Part shown: in pieces, positions 46,083 through 54,469 of the stretch
How positions within the stretch are numbered: the stretch's first letter is position 1
How the letters are laid out: each line of letters opens with the position of its first letter
DNA from: Bacillus safensis
Lineage (GTDB): Bacteria > Bacillota > Bacilli > Bacillales > Bacillaceae
Length of the DNA: 64,000 nt
Direction of reading: 5' to 3'
NCBI GenBank assembly: GCA_030159235.1
Contig: BSBG01000002.1
Location: forward strand, 62,001 to 126,000
Notes under the pieces: generated by a model
Databases searched by the model: none
Seen by the model: the letters and a program-made list of their open reading frames with translations, nothing else
Told to the model about the DNA's origin: nothing
Program-made: the position numbers and the translations under genes

Positions 46083-46464
46083 AGGAAACCGATTTTTGAT
46101 GAATCGCTTTCTTCTTTGATATTTTCATGAGTTCCCCGGGATTATAGCCAACCACTAATTTATTTCCATCAATGATAATTGGTCTTCGGAGCAGCTTTGG
46201 TTTTTCAATGAGAAGCTGAAGAACCTCGTTTACTTTTAAGTCGTTAATATTTAAATTTAAGCTTTTAAAAGCTTGACTTCGCGTGGCTAAAATTTCATCC
46301 ATTCCTTCTGTGGTTAGAGAAAGAATCTTTTTTAATTCATCTAGAGTTGGCGTTTCTCTGAAAAGGTGACGCTCTTTAAAATCAATTTGATTTGCCTTTA
46401 ACCAATGCTTTGTTTTGCGGCAAGACGTGCAGCTTGGGTATGAATAAAAAGTTATGTCACTCAT
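46081..46464 (-). CDS. mgsR: Spx/ArsC-family stress regulator MgsR (YqgZ)
   Basis: 127 residues. The thioredoxin-like Spx fold begins with the redox switch C12-T-S-C15 (YPSCTSCRKTK). RPIIIDGNKLVVGYNPGE (about 93-110) is the usual C-terminal core. In B. subtilis MgsR is a redox-sensitive activator of a sub-regulon of the general stress response. The upstream sigma-B promoter supports the same role. It is convergent with tRNA-Gln. Confidence 0.93.
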   Translation of the reverse strand: MSDITFYSYPSCTSCRKTKHWLKANQIDFKERHLFRETPTLDELKKILSLTTEGMDEILATRSQAFKSLNLNINDLKVNEVLQLLIEKPKLLRRPIIIDGNKLVVGYNPGELMKISKKKAIHQKSVS

Positions 46465-46508
46465 TAGTCTTCCTCCTTAGGTCGTTAACCTTTTCTCTTA
46501 TGGAGTAA

Positions 46509-46534
46509 GTACCCTCATGTATTTCGACATAAAC
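46509..46534 (-). promoter_or_regulatory. sigma-B promoter of mgsR
   Basis: On the minus strand GTTTAT (46529-46534) is followed by 14 bases and GGGTAC (46509-46514), close to GTTTAA-N12/15-GGGTAT, about 45-70 bases before the mgsR ATG. It agrees with sigma-B dependence known for B. subtilis mgsR. Confidence 0.75.
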
Positions 46535-46601
46535 ACCTTTTTATCACTTTTTCAAAAAAATTTTTTCTACATTCAAAATAAATGTTCACACGTTGTCAAA
46601 A

Positions 46602-46640
46602 ATGTAAATGTTTACATAACGAGTGATCATCAGCTATAAT
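46602..46640 (+). promoter_or_regulatory. yqgY promoter with a cre-like palindrome over the -35
   Basis: TTACAT (46612-46617) and TATAAT (46635-46640) are spaced by 17 bases. The perfect palindrome ATGTAAA-TG-TTTACAT (46602-46617) covers the -35 and differs from the CcpA consensus TGWAANCGNTWNCA at a single position (C to T). CcpA binding here would block RNA polymerase. This is an inference. Confidence 0.5.
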
Positions 46641-46676
46641 ATGAATCAAAGGGGTTTTTTAAGGGGAGGGAAAGAA

Positions 46677-46919
46677 ATGAATCGCATGTTCCGCGTGCTT
46701 GGCTTTTGGACGGGTATTTTTGCTGTCATGTTCTATTTAGGACATATGAAAGATGCATCGCTGCTGTTCTTCGGTCAAACCGTTCTTTTTGTATTTTTAT
46801 CCTACTTGAACTTATCCGAAAGAATGTATATTTACATTTTCGGAGCGTACTTGACGATTTTCTTTGCCGGATTTACATATTATTCGATTTTCATCATGGT
46901 TCCCGGTACCGGACATTAA
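46677..46919 (+). CDS. yqgY: small membrane protein YqgY (DUF2626)
   Basis: 80 residues from the ATG at 46677, preceded by GGGGAGGG. Three hydrophobic segments lie near 5-25, 26-43 and 48-72, with SLLFFGQTVLFVFLSYLNLSERMYIYIFGAYLT very like B. subtilis YqgY (given in part: residues about 24-56). Family DUF2626, function unknown. It ends VPGTGH. Confidence 0.88.
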   Translation: MNRMFRVLGFWTGIFAVMFYLGHMKDASLLFFGQTVLFVFLSYLNLSERMYIYIFGAYLTIFFAGFTYYSIFIMVPGTGH

Positions 46920-46921
46920 TT

Positions 46922-46955
46922 GAAAAAGCATCTCTCTAGAAGAGATGCTTTTTTC
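46922..46955. terminator. bidirectional terminator between yqgY and yqgX
   Basis: AAAAAGCATCTCT and AGAGATGCTTTTT pair around a short loop, with A and T tracts on the two sides. Confidence 0.85.
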
Positions 46956-46965
46956 ATTCCTGCGT

Positions 46966-47604
46966 TTAAAGAGAAAATCCATTAATAAACGGATTTTGCT
47001 CCTGTTCTGTAAGCACTGTGGTCTCCCCTCCATGTCCGCTTAAAACAAGAGTGGATTCTGGTAATGACAATAATTTGTTATGGATTGATTGAAGCAGCAC
47101 TTCCTGACTGCCGCCTACTAAATCAGTTCTCCCGATACCGCCTGCAAATAGGGTGTCACCAGAAATAACAAATTCCTCTTCCGCAGAGTAGTAAGACACA
47201 CTGCCGGGTGAATGCCCTGGTGTATGGAACATATCTAATGTAAATGATCCAATTTGAAGCGTTCCTTCTGACGTAATCAATTTTTCAGCTTCTTTGACCG
47301 TAATACCATTCCGAATCAATCGAGCTGAACCGTTTAATTCAGCGTTCGTAAGCCATTCTTTTTCATTTTCGTGTACATATAGCGGCACTCCCCACTCTTC
47401 ACGCACCTCATCTGCCGCACCAATATGATCAAAATGAGCATGTGTCAATAAGACAGCAAGCGGTGTGAGCTGTTTTTCTTTTACATAGGAAATCAGCTTT
47501 TGCGCTTCACCGCCTGGATCAAAAATTAAGCATTCACTTTGCTCATTTTTCCAAATATATGCATTCGCTTGTACATAGCCGAGTGGCATTCTTCTCCAAT
47601 TCAT
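46966..47604 (-). CDS. yqgX: metallo-beta-lactamase-fold hydrolase YqgX
   Basis: 212 residues from the ATG at 47604. The MBL fold has LLTHAHFDHIG (HxHxDH), HTPGHSPGS, SGDTLF and the C-terminal SGHGGET, giving the full two-metal site. It belongs to the glyoxalase II-like/YqgX group. The substrate in Bacillus is uncertain because glutathione is absent and bacillithiol conjugates are possible. It is convergent with yqgY. Confidence 0.9.
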   Translation of the reverse strand: MNWRRMPLGYVQANAYIWKNEQSECLIFDPGGEAQKLISYVKEKQLTPLAVLLTHAHFDHIGAADEVREEWGVPLYVHENEKEWLTNAELNGSARLIRNGITVKEAEKLITSEGTLQIGSFTLDMFHTPGHSPGSVSYYSAEEEFVISGDTLFAGGIGRTDLVGGSQEVLLQSIHNKLLSLPESTLVLSGHGGETTVLTEQEQNPFINGFSL

Positions 47605-47761
47605 TTTCATCACCTACTTTATTCATTCTTTTTTATTATGAAGGCTAATCAATAAAAATTCAAACAATCGTCAACTGGAATCTACTCGACAAGCTTTATG
47701 AAAACGGTTAAAATGAAAAGAAAGGAAATCAAGGGGATTGATGACAAAGGGGGACTTTCAT

Positions 47762-47935
47762 ATGATGCTCGTCATTATTTTTGGTCTAGTCACGATTTTA
47801 GCTGCGCTCGGCATCTATCGCTCACTTAAAAAAGTGAACGTACTTGCTATCGCTTTTGCTGGCGCTACATTTTTGGTTTTTGGATGGTTCACTGTTATGA
47901 CCATCATCTATAGCGGTTATCCAACTGCACATTAA
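47762..47935 (+). CDS. yqgW: small membrane protein YqgW (DUF2759)
   Basis: 57 residues from the ATG at 47762, with GGGGG eight bases upstream. Two helices (about 2-18 and 28-50) flank a basic loop (YRSLKKVN), and it ends YSGYPTAH as in the DUF2759 family. Function unknown. Confidence 0.85.
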   Translation: MMLVIIFGLVTILAALGIYRSLKKVNVLAIAFAGATFLVFGWFTVMTIIYSGYPTAH

Positions 47936-47960
47936 AAGCCTGCATAAGCAGGCTTTTGAT
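47936..47960 (+). terminator. terminator of yqgW
   Basis: AAGCCTGC and GCAGGCTT pair around ATAA, followed by TTTGATTGTT. It directly precedes the second copy of the intergenic element. Confidence 0.75.
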
Positions 47961-47962
47961 TG

Positions 47963-48076
47963 TTAACAAAGAGCTAAAATGATCTTTATTTTAGCTCTTT
48001 GTTTCTTTTCAGTGGATAGAAAGCCCCTTGAAGTCGAGGAAGAACAAGTACCGAGCACCGGCACATAGAATGCGAT
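47963..48076. repeat. dispersed structured intergenic element, diverged copy
   Basis: A hairpin AACAAAGAGCTAAAAT/ATTTTAGCTCTTTGTT (47966-48004) matches the hairpin at 40423-40460, with two base pairs changed on both sides (G-C to A-T) so that pairing is kept. It is followed by GAAGTCGAGGAAGAACAAGTACCG...AGCACCGGCAC (in part), matching the downstream half of the first copy but lacking about 24 bases and carrying a 21-base extra stretch. Confidence 0.7.
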
Positions 48077-48079
48077 TTT

Positions 48080-48394
48080 TTATTGATTCAAGTGCTTATT
48101 AACGCTTTCTAATTTGCTTGTAAGTGTTGTGGTTTGATCTCGTCTGTCATCAATGCGGATATTGGTCGCTACCCGGTGCAATCCCTTTTCAAAAGGAGCT
48201 TCGTGAATGCGTTGAATGACCTCAAATAATACGGATAATTCGCCTTCAATTAACGTATTCATCGGTGTTAATTGATATTTGATTTTCCCTTCTTGTTGAA
48301 AGCCTTCTAAAATTCTTTGTACATCTGCTACATACGCACTGACACTTGGTGTTTCAGTGCCTATTGGAATGATGGTGACGTCTGCTATAGCCAA
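48080..48394 (-). CDS. yqgV: thiamine-binding MTH1187/YkoF-like protein YqgV
   Basis: 104 residues of the DUF77 family. The N-terminus ADVTIIPIGTETPSVSAYVADVQRIL (in part) and YQLTPMNTLIEGEL are typical. Structures of the family bind thiamine-like ligands as tetramers, but a physiological role is not established. It lies downstream of the MFS gene by 78 bases on the same strand. Confidence 0.88.
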   Translation of the reverse strand: MAIADVTIIPIGTETPSVSAYVADVQRILEGFQQEGKIKYQLTPMNTLIEGELSVLFEVIQRIHEAPFEKGLHRVATNIRIDDRRDQTTTLTSKLESVNKHLNQ

Positions 48395-48472
48395 AGTTTA
48401 TTGCCCCTTTCAATCGAATTCTCATGTTTTCTCGACCTCATTGTAACCTATTCCCATTCAATCACGCTATGC

Positions 48473-49726
48473 TTACGTTGCGTTTAACGCAGATTTTTCT
48501 CGTTCTATCGTCAAGTCCGCTCTCTCTACCTTCCCAATCTTCGTAAACAGAAGCAGACATATACCTGAAACAGCTTCAATGATACCACCAGCCGCAATGA
48601 CATACCCAGACCCAAATCGTGTTGCCATATAGCCGCCAATGAGGGCGCCTAACGGAATCATTAAGTAGGAAATCATGTTAATAATCGCATACACTTGCGG
48701 CTGATCCTCTGCCTTCACTGACAACTGAATCATCGTATGTTCGGGTACGTTGACTGCACTGATGGCTGCCCCTAAAGCAAAAGCTGATATAAACACAAGT
48801 GGTAATAATGCGTTCATGCCTGTGATGAAGAAGGCGATTCCATCAACAATTCCAGCACCTATAAACAGCAATCCATACCGATTCACTTTGACCTTTGTCA
48901 AAACAAACCCCATCAAAAATGCACCTAATGCCGTTGTGACTTTGATGAATGAATAGACAACCGGTCCACTATGTAAGTCTTCTGTTAAATAAATAACAGA
49001 CAAGGCTTCCCATGGTGCCGCAGCAAAGTTTGAGCAGACACAAAAGATCGCTAATGGAAACAAAATATGATGACTTCTCACAAGGGAAAAGCCACGAATC
49101 AATCTTTTACCGTAAGATAACCCTTGTTTGGCTTTATCCATAATGGCTTCTGTTTGATATGTAATCATTAACACCAATAAAGCAGACAAGAGGTAAAGGG
49201 GAATAATCACAAGCATTGTATACCCTACCCCTACAAATGCGATCATAATACCACAAATTGTTACCGTCACAAGTCTTACCACATGACTTGCTGATTGGAT
49301 GGTTGCATTCGCTTTTTGAATGAGGTCCTCATGAACAAGCTTTGGAATAATTGATACGGATGCCGGTTCATAAGAGCCCCCAGTCGCCGAATGCAGCAGC
49401 ATACAGACAATGATGAGTACTAATGGTGTGAAACCATAAAAGTAACTGACCACGATCACAAGGATAATCGCTCCTCTTGTTAAATCAGCAAAACACATCC
49501 AAAGTTTCAATTGATGCGGCTTCATCATGGGCGTAATAAATGGCCCAACAATCGCTTGAGGCACAAAGCTGACCGCAATAAAAAAAGCTGTCCCTATAGC
49601 GCCTTTCCCGCCTAATACCAATAACCACAAGATGGTGTTGAAAGATAAACTGTCTGCTGTGATCTTACACATTTTAGAAACAAATAAGTAAGTAAAATTC
49701 CTTTTCCACAGGCTTTGAGCACTCAA
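48473..49726 (-). CDS. major facilitator superfamily transporter
   Basis: 417 residues with about 12 hydrophobic segments and a central basic loop (QTEAIMDKAKQGLSYGKRLIRG). It is similar in layout to the EntS/MefA-like MFS_3 group of exporters. The substrate cannot be told. The start is TTG (MSAQSLW) with AGGGAG ten bases upstream. It sits between yqgV and yqgT, where B. subtilis has the lipoprotein gene yqgU, so it is probably an acquired or lineage-specific gene. Confidence 0.8.
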   Translation of the reverse strand: MSAQSLWKRNFTYLFVSKMCKITADSLSFNTILWLLVLGGKGAIGTAFFIAVSFVPQAIVGPFITPMMKPHQLKLWMCFADLTRGAIILVIVVSYFYGFTPLVLIIVCMLLHSATGGSYEPASVSIIPKLVHEDLIQKANATIQSASHVVRLVTVTICGIMIAFVGVGYTMLVIIPLYLLSALLVLMITYQTEAIMDKAKQGLSYGKRLIRGFSLVRSHHILFPLAIFCVCSNFAAAPWEALSVIYLTEDLHSGPVVYSFIKVTTALGAFLMGFVLTKVKVNRYGLLFIGAGIVDGIAFFITGMNALLPLVFISAFALGAAISAVNVPEHTMIQLSVKAEDQPQVYAIINMISYLMIPLGALIGGYMATRFGSGYVIAAGGIIEAVSGICLLLFTKIGKVERADLTIEREKSALNAT

Positions 49727-49857
49727 TAATCGACATCTCCCTAAAACATATCCTTTTTTTTACACCTATATCTTTCACAATAGCTTACAAGGAAGCCTTC
49801 GTCAATTCCTTCATCACTGTTTTTATTGACAATAAGCAAATGATTGTTTTTCATATT

Positions 49858-49889
49858 TGAAAAAGCACCAGACAGGTGCTTTTTTTTAA
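49858..49889. terminator. terminator of yqgT
   Basis: AAAAGCACC and GGTGCTTTT pair around AGACA, followed by further T on the plus strand and A on the other side. The yqgT stop is within the T run. The gap between it and the MFS start (49727-49857) holds no gene. Confidence 0.8.
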
Positions 49890-51010
49890 CATTTACACGC
49901 TTCCCATAAAAGCCGCTTAGTTTTCTCATAGATCGAATCAAATTGACTCATGGAAAGAGGATTTTTTCCTAGACCAAGCTCGACTGTATAGCCCTCACTT
50001 TGACATTGATAAATAAACCAATCACGGTAGCCTGCATAGCTGTCGAGGTATTGGACCGGTTTGTAGCCGCTCACTTGTTCAAATCGTTTGACCGTTTTTT
50101 TTGAGATTGCAGGCTCGTGGCCAAGAAAACCCCAATATATCTCTTCTCCTTGTGTATGAAGGGCGATCAGCCGGTCAAATCGTTTTCGTAACGCAAGATT
50201 TGCCATCGCTTTCGCTTCTGGTTCTGTTAACGGCTGATAACCAGGGAAATCCCGGTAGGACGGCGCTTTGGGCTGATGACGATAGTACTCGATCTCCCAA
50301 TAAGCAGGGAATTGATTGTTTAAATCCACCCCTCGAATATTAGCTTTCCATTCCCGGTAATCGGAATTTCCACCATTTAGCGGTGCGAATTCTTCACTTC
50401 TCAGACCTAATGACTCTGGTCCATTCCGAACCAAATCCACTCCATCTGGATTGACCATTGGCACAATGGATAAAGCAGTGGTTTGCAAAATATGAACCGC
50501 TTCATAATGTCTTGCTTGCACCGGGTCAGACGCTGCTAAGCAAAGCGATTTCAGCCATTTTAATAAAACAGACGTCGTGATCCATTCATTTGCATGAAAA
50601 GAGGCATTGAGATGAATAGAATGTAAATGCTGAACAGGCTCCGTTCGGATTTCGTAAATTGGTGTATCAAGTACTGAATGGCCAATAACGCTGATATGAA
50701 GAAAAGGAAATGCGGCTTTCAAGTGGCTCAGCTCTTCTTCTAATTGAGCGCTATCATATTCAAATGTTCCATTGATCCAATCATCAGACTGCTGCAGCCT
50801 GTAAGGTGCAATAAATCTCTGCACATCACCTATGGAGTCAAATACATGGACTCCTTCTGGAAGTCTATATCCCGGTAAAAGAAGGTCATCAGTGCTTGTT
50901 TGATTAGATAAATGAAAAGCAGCTTTGCCTATGCCGAGCCGCTTTGCCACATCATCCCTCCCCGCTTCATCCAGCTTCCATTCAATTTTTCCAAACGACG
51001 TTGTCTTCAT
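49886..51010 (-). CDS. yqgT: M14 gamma-D-glutamyl-L-diamino acid endopeptidase-like YqgT
   Basis: 374 residues. A short N-terminal peptidoglycan-binding-like region (about 15-90) precedes a zinc carboxypeptidase domain with the HxxE ligands in SIHLNASFHANEWITT, a third His in LIALHTQGEE and the catalytic Glu in YTVELGLG. Family members cut cell-wall peptides (ENP1-like). No signal peptide is seen, so it may be cytoplasmic and act in muropeptide recycling. Confidence 0.9.
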   Translation of the reverse strand: MKTTSFGKIEWKLDEAGRDDVAKRLGIGKAAFHLSNQTSTDDLLLPGYRLPEGVHVFDSIGDVQRFIAPYRLQQSDDWINGTFEYDSAQLEEELSHLKAAFPFLHISVIGHSVLDTPIYEIRTEPVQHLHSIHLNASFHANEWITTSVLLKWLKSLCLAASDPVQARHYEAVHILQTTALSIVPMVNPDGVDLVRNGPESLGLRSEEFAPLNGGNSDYREWKANIRGVDLNNQFPAYWEIEYYRHQPKAPSYRDFPGYQPLTEPEAKAMANLALRKRFDRLIALHTQGEEIYWGFLGHEPAISKKTVKRFEQVSGYKPVQYLDSYAGYRDWFIYQCQSEGYTVELGLGKNPLSMSQFDSIYEKTKRLLWEACKC

Positions 51011-51095
51011 TTACATCCCTCCTCTCATACTATATGAGCCGGCAGATAAAAAAAGAAAACCTCTGCTTCTAAAATAGCAAAGGTTTTCTCATATG

Positions 51096-53015
51096 TTAGG
51101 ACGCCTTTTTCAGCTCCGTTTCATCTTCTTTTTTAGATGGTGAATGGTCCGGGCTGTTTCGGTCATAAAATCTAAGGAGATCCCCGTAGATGATTTGATC
51201 AGAAAATTGAAGCTCCTGCTTCGCCTTCTCTTCATACGACTGACAAACTTTTTTCTCATCTGCTGGCTCACCTGTTTCTTTATTGTAGCAAACGCCATCT
51301 GTAAAAATGTTGTCCTTCGTAATAAAGCTTCCATCACGGAGTACTGTAAAGTCATTCGTATCTTTCGATAAAAGGTCATGACCAAATTGAATTTGTTTAC
51401 TTGTATCAATTCCTAGAAGATTCAATACAGTTGGACGGATATCAACCTGACCGCCTACCGTATCAATTTCTTTTGGATGTTGATCAGTTACCCCTGGAAT
51501 GTGTACAACAAATGGGACTTTTTGAAGCTGCACTTCTTCAAATGGTGTAATCTCTTTATTTAAAAATTGCCCCATCGCCTCATTATGATTTTCAGAAATG
51601 CCATAGTGATCCCCATACAAAACAAAAATGGAGTTATCGTATAACCCAGCTTCCTTCATCTTTTTGAAGAAAAGTTTAAGTGCTTCATCTTGATAACGTA
51701 CTGTAGGGAAGTACTTGTTCAGCGTTTTGCTCTTTGAATCATATTCATCAATGAGCTTATCTTCTTCATTTAAATCAAAAGGAAAATGGTTCGTTAATGT
51801 AATTAATCTCGTATAGAAAGGCTGCGGGATAGATTTCATTAATTCAGCGGACTGCTCAAAGAACGGGCCATCTTTCAATCCCCAGCCAACTGAGTTCTCT
51901 TCATTCACATTAAATGATTTAATATCAAAGAACTTGTCGTAACCAAAGCTATCGTAGATTAGGTCACGGTTCCAGAAGCTTTTGTTATTCGCATGAATAA
52001 CAGAAGAGTGGTAGCCCTCCTCCTTTAACAGCTCAGGTGTCGCTGTAAACTCATTGCTTGGATTTGTGAAGAACACAGCACCTCTTCCAAGTGGATAGAG
52101 AGAATTATCTACAATAAACTCTGAGTCAGATGTTTTTCCTTGACCTGTTTGGTGGTAAAAATTAGTAAAGTTATAACTTTTCTTGATCAATTTGTTTAAA
52201 AACGGGGTAATTTCTTTCCCATTTAATTTTTCATTGATCACGAAACTCTGTGTAGACTCAAGTGATACTAGAATGACATTTCGTCCTTTGGCTTGACCAA
52301 ATGTCTTTTCATTTCGGTCGGTTTGATTTGCGCTTACATAGTTTTCAATTTCCGTTAAGCTATTGCTGTCAGCAAGGGCCCGTTGTGCAGACTGCTTCGA
52401 TTGCAAAACCCCATCATAGATATGGAAATTATATAAGCTGATATTTTTCACCAGCATCTCACGGTCAAATGAGCGAGTTAGCAGTTCTGGTCTTTCTGTT
52501 TCAGCCAAACCAAGGTTAAAGAAGAATGTAGCTGCCACAAATAAGTAATATGCTGCACGTTCTTTTCGTGAAACGGTCACATCTGTTCTAAAGAAAGGCT
52601 GTTTTTTATAGAGCCAAATTAAAATGATGATATCAACGAACATCAGAAAATCGACTGGTTCAATTAAAGAGGTAATGCTTGACCCGAGGTCACCCATATT
52701 GTTTGTTTGAAATAGGACGGGGATGGTTAGAAAATCACTATAGAATCGATAAAACACAATGTTGGCTAACAAAATGAATGTCAGGATAAAGCTCGTTACG
52801 ATAATATATCGATTGCGATTTTTTTCTTTCAGAAATAAACCGATACCGAAAATGAACAAGAGAAAGCTAAGCGGATTAATCAACAGGATAAATTCCTGCA
52901 TGAAATTTTCAATTTTAATATTGAAGCTAGATTTATAGATAACATAGGTTTTGACCCACATTAGCAATGTCGCAATCAGTAAAAATGAAATCGCCTTTAA
53001 TCTATTCTTTCGCAT
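51096..53015 (-). CDS. yqgS: lipoteichoic acid synthase-like protein YqgS
   Basis: 639 residues. Five N-terminal membrane helices (about 8-27, 43-62, 70-90, 118-135 and 155-172) precede a large extracellular sulfatase-fold domain (about 240-600) with [13 protein letters not shown], the catalytic Thr in [12 protein letters not shown], and YGDHYG. LtaS-family enzymes polymerise glycerol phosphate from phosphatidylglycerol. B. subtilis has four such proteins, and this one is YqgS. It has a separate promoter region. Confidence 0.95.
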   Translation of the reverse strand: MRKNRLKAISFLLIATLLMWVKTYVIYKSSFNIKIENFMQEFILLINPLSFLLFIFGIGLFLKEKNRNRYIIVTSFILTFILLANIVFYRFYSDFLTIPVLFQTNNMGDLGSSITSLIEPVDFLMFVDIIILIWLYKKQPFFRTDVTVSRKERAAYYLFVAATFFFNLGLAETERPELLTRSFDREMLVKNISLYNFHIYDGVLQSKQSAQRALADSNSLTEIENYVSANQTDRNEKTFGQAKGRNVILVSLESTQSFVINEKLNGKEITPFLNKLIKKSYNFTNFYHQTGQGKTSDSEFIVDNSLYPLGRGAVFFTNPSNEFTATPELLKEEGYHSSVIHANNKSFWNRDLIYDSFGYDKFFDIKSFNVNEENSVGWGLKDGPFFEQSAELMKSIPQPFYTRLITLTNHFPFDLNEEDKLIDEYDSKSKTLNKYFPTVRYQDEALKLFFKKMKEAGLYDNSIFVLYGDHYGISENHNEAMGQFLNKEITPFEEVQLQKVPFVVHIPGVTDQHPKEIDTVGGQVDIRPTVLNLLGIDTSKQIQFGHDLLSKDTNDFTVLRDGSFITKDNIFTDGVCYNKETGEPADEKKVCQSYEEKAKQELQFSDQIIYGDLLRFYDRNSPDHSPSKKEDETELKKAS

Positions 53016-53228
53016 TGTAACCTCCTTATGCTAAGCACGCACCCGGTTTAGGGATATACCCCAATTATTGGTGCTTCTTCAAAAATAACTAAAGTATATC
53101 TTATCCTGTATATGCTGGAAAATCAATGTCTTTTTCCTCATGACAAACTTATGAATATGCTAAACATTCAAATTCATGCCCATCTATCGCTTTTTTTAAT
53201 AAAAATGACATCATGATGACTTTTTTGT

Positions 53229-54182
53229 TCAAGACAGCCATTTGTTTTTTGCCATCCATGCACCGCCGATGACTCCCGCATCGTTTCCAAGTGATGCAAT
53301 CACCACTTCGACATCGTCAGCGCAAGGCGGGAACGCGTGATGTTTGACAACGCGCTCTACTTTACTGCGAAGAAGCTCACCTGCTTTTGAAACTCCGCCG
53401 CCAATCACAATTTTTGTTGGGTTTAAAGCACTGGCAAGATTGGCTAGGACAAGTCCAAGATGTGTCGTCACTTCTTCTACAATACGCATTGCAAGATCAT
53501 CTCCGTTTTCTGCCGCCACAAACACATCCTTTGCAGACAGCGACGTGAGCGGGCGAAGTGAAGATGTATGCTGCTCGGCTGCTAATTGATCCTTTGCAAG
53601 TCTGACAATGCCAGTCGCAGATGCGATCGTTTCAATACAGCCTGTTCTCCCGCAGTTACACGGTGCTCCTTGGAATGGAACGGCACAAATATGACCAATT
53701 TCACCGCCAGCACCTGTCTCCCCTTGAACAACTTCACCGTTTACGATGATGCCGCCGCCAACACCCGTTCCAAGTGTCACCATCAGAATATTTTTTGCGC
53801 CATCTCCTGCACCCTTCCACATTTCACCGAGTGCAGCAATATTCGCATCATTTTCAATGACAGATGGAAGTCCCGTCTCTGCCTCTAGGTGATCCTTCAA
53901 GGGATAGTTTGTCCAGTCCAGATTCGTTGTTTTATAGACGATTCCAGATACTTTATCGACAGGTCCAGGTGCACCCATTCCGATCCCAATAAGTGCTGAT
54001 TTTGGCATACTGATCTCAACCAGTTTATGGTCAATTGATTTGGCAATATCGACTGTGATCGTCTGCCCAGTTTTATCCGTAGGAATCTCCCACTTATGCT
54101 GAATTTCACCATATAAATTAATGAACGCAAGCTTGATTGTCGTACCGCCAAGATCAATCCCTACAAACCAATCCCCTGTCAT
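53229..54182 (-). CDS. glcK: ROK-family glucokinase
   Basis: 317 residues. [15 protein letters not shown] (about 8-22) is the phosphate-binding loop, [11 protein letters not shown] holds the catalytic Asp, and [10 protein letters not shown] (about 177-186) is the zinc motif of ROK kinases. It phosphorylates glucose from non-PTS sources. GGAGG precedes the ATG. It is 13 bases after yqgQ, the order seen in B. subtilis. Confidence 0.96.
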   Translation of the reverse strand: MTGDWFVGIDLGGTTIKLAFINLYGEIQHKWEIPTDKTGQTITVDIAKSIDHKLVEISMPKSALIGIGMGAPGPVDKVSGIVYKTTNLDWTNYPLKDHLEAETGLPSVIENDANIAALGEMWKGAGDGAKNILMVTLGTGVGGGIIVNGEVVQGETGAGGEIGHICAVPFQGAPCNCGRTGCIETIASATGIVRLAKDQLAAEQHTSSLRPLTSLSAKDVFVAAENGDDLAMRIVEEVTTHLGLVLANLASALNPTKIVIGGGVSKAGELLRSKVERVVKHHAFPPCADDVEVVIASLGNDAGVIGGAWMAKNKWLS

Positions 54183-54195
54183 ATGCCCTCCACCT

Positions 54196-54399
54196 TCACA
54201 TTGTTTTTTGATTTAATTTGGCTAGTTCCATTTGAAGAATCGTCATTGCGTTTGACCATTCGGTCCGGTCAATGATGCCCGATGTATACATTTCCTTCAA
54301 TTCATCTGCCATAAATTCTAATTCTACTTCACGATCTCCGAAATATACATAATTTCCAAATCTCATGAGCAGCTGCTGTACATCATATAACGTTTTCAT
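54196..54399 (-). CDS. yqgQ: small conserved protein YqgQ
   Basis: 67 residues from the ATG at 54399 ([10 protein letters not shown]), six bases after GGTGG; an ATG four codons upstream has no good ribosome site. All helical ([21 protein letters not shown]), DUF910 family. Function unknown. It is always next to glcK. Confidence 0.88.
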   Translation of the reverse strand: MKTLYDVQQLLMRFGNYVYFGDREVELEFMADELKEMYTSGIIDRTEWSNAMTILQMELAKLNQKTM

Positions 54400-54469
54400 T
54401 GTTTCCACCATTTCTTCTCATCAACAGATAGGATAAGCGTATTCATAAATGCGCTTTCAGTCAAGTCAT

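Noticed and set aside
46525-46532. Spo0A-box-like TTCGACAT in the mgsR promoter
   Set aside because: Only seven of eight matches, in A/T-rich DNA inside a sigma-B promoter spacer; likely chance.
53048-53066. Sigma-B-like GGGTAT at yqgS
   Set aside because: No GTTTAA-like -35 at 12-15 bases; the motif is part of a small GGGGTATATCCC palindrome.
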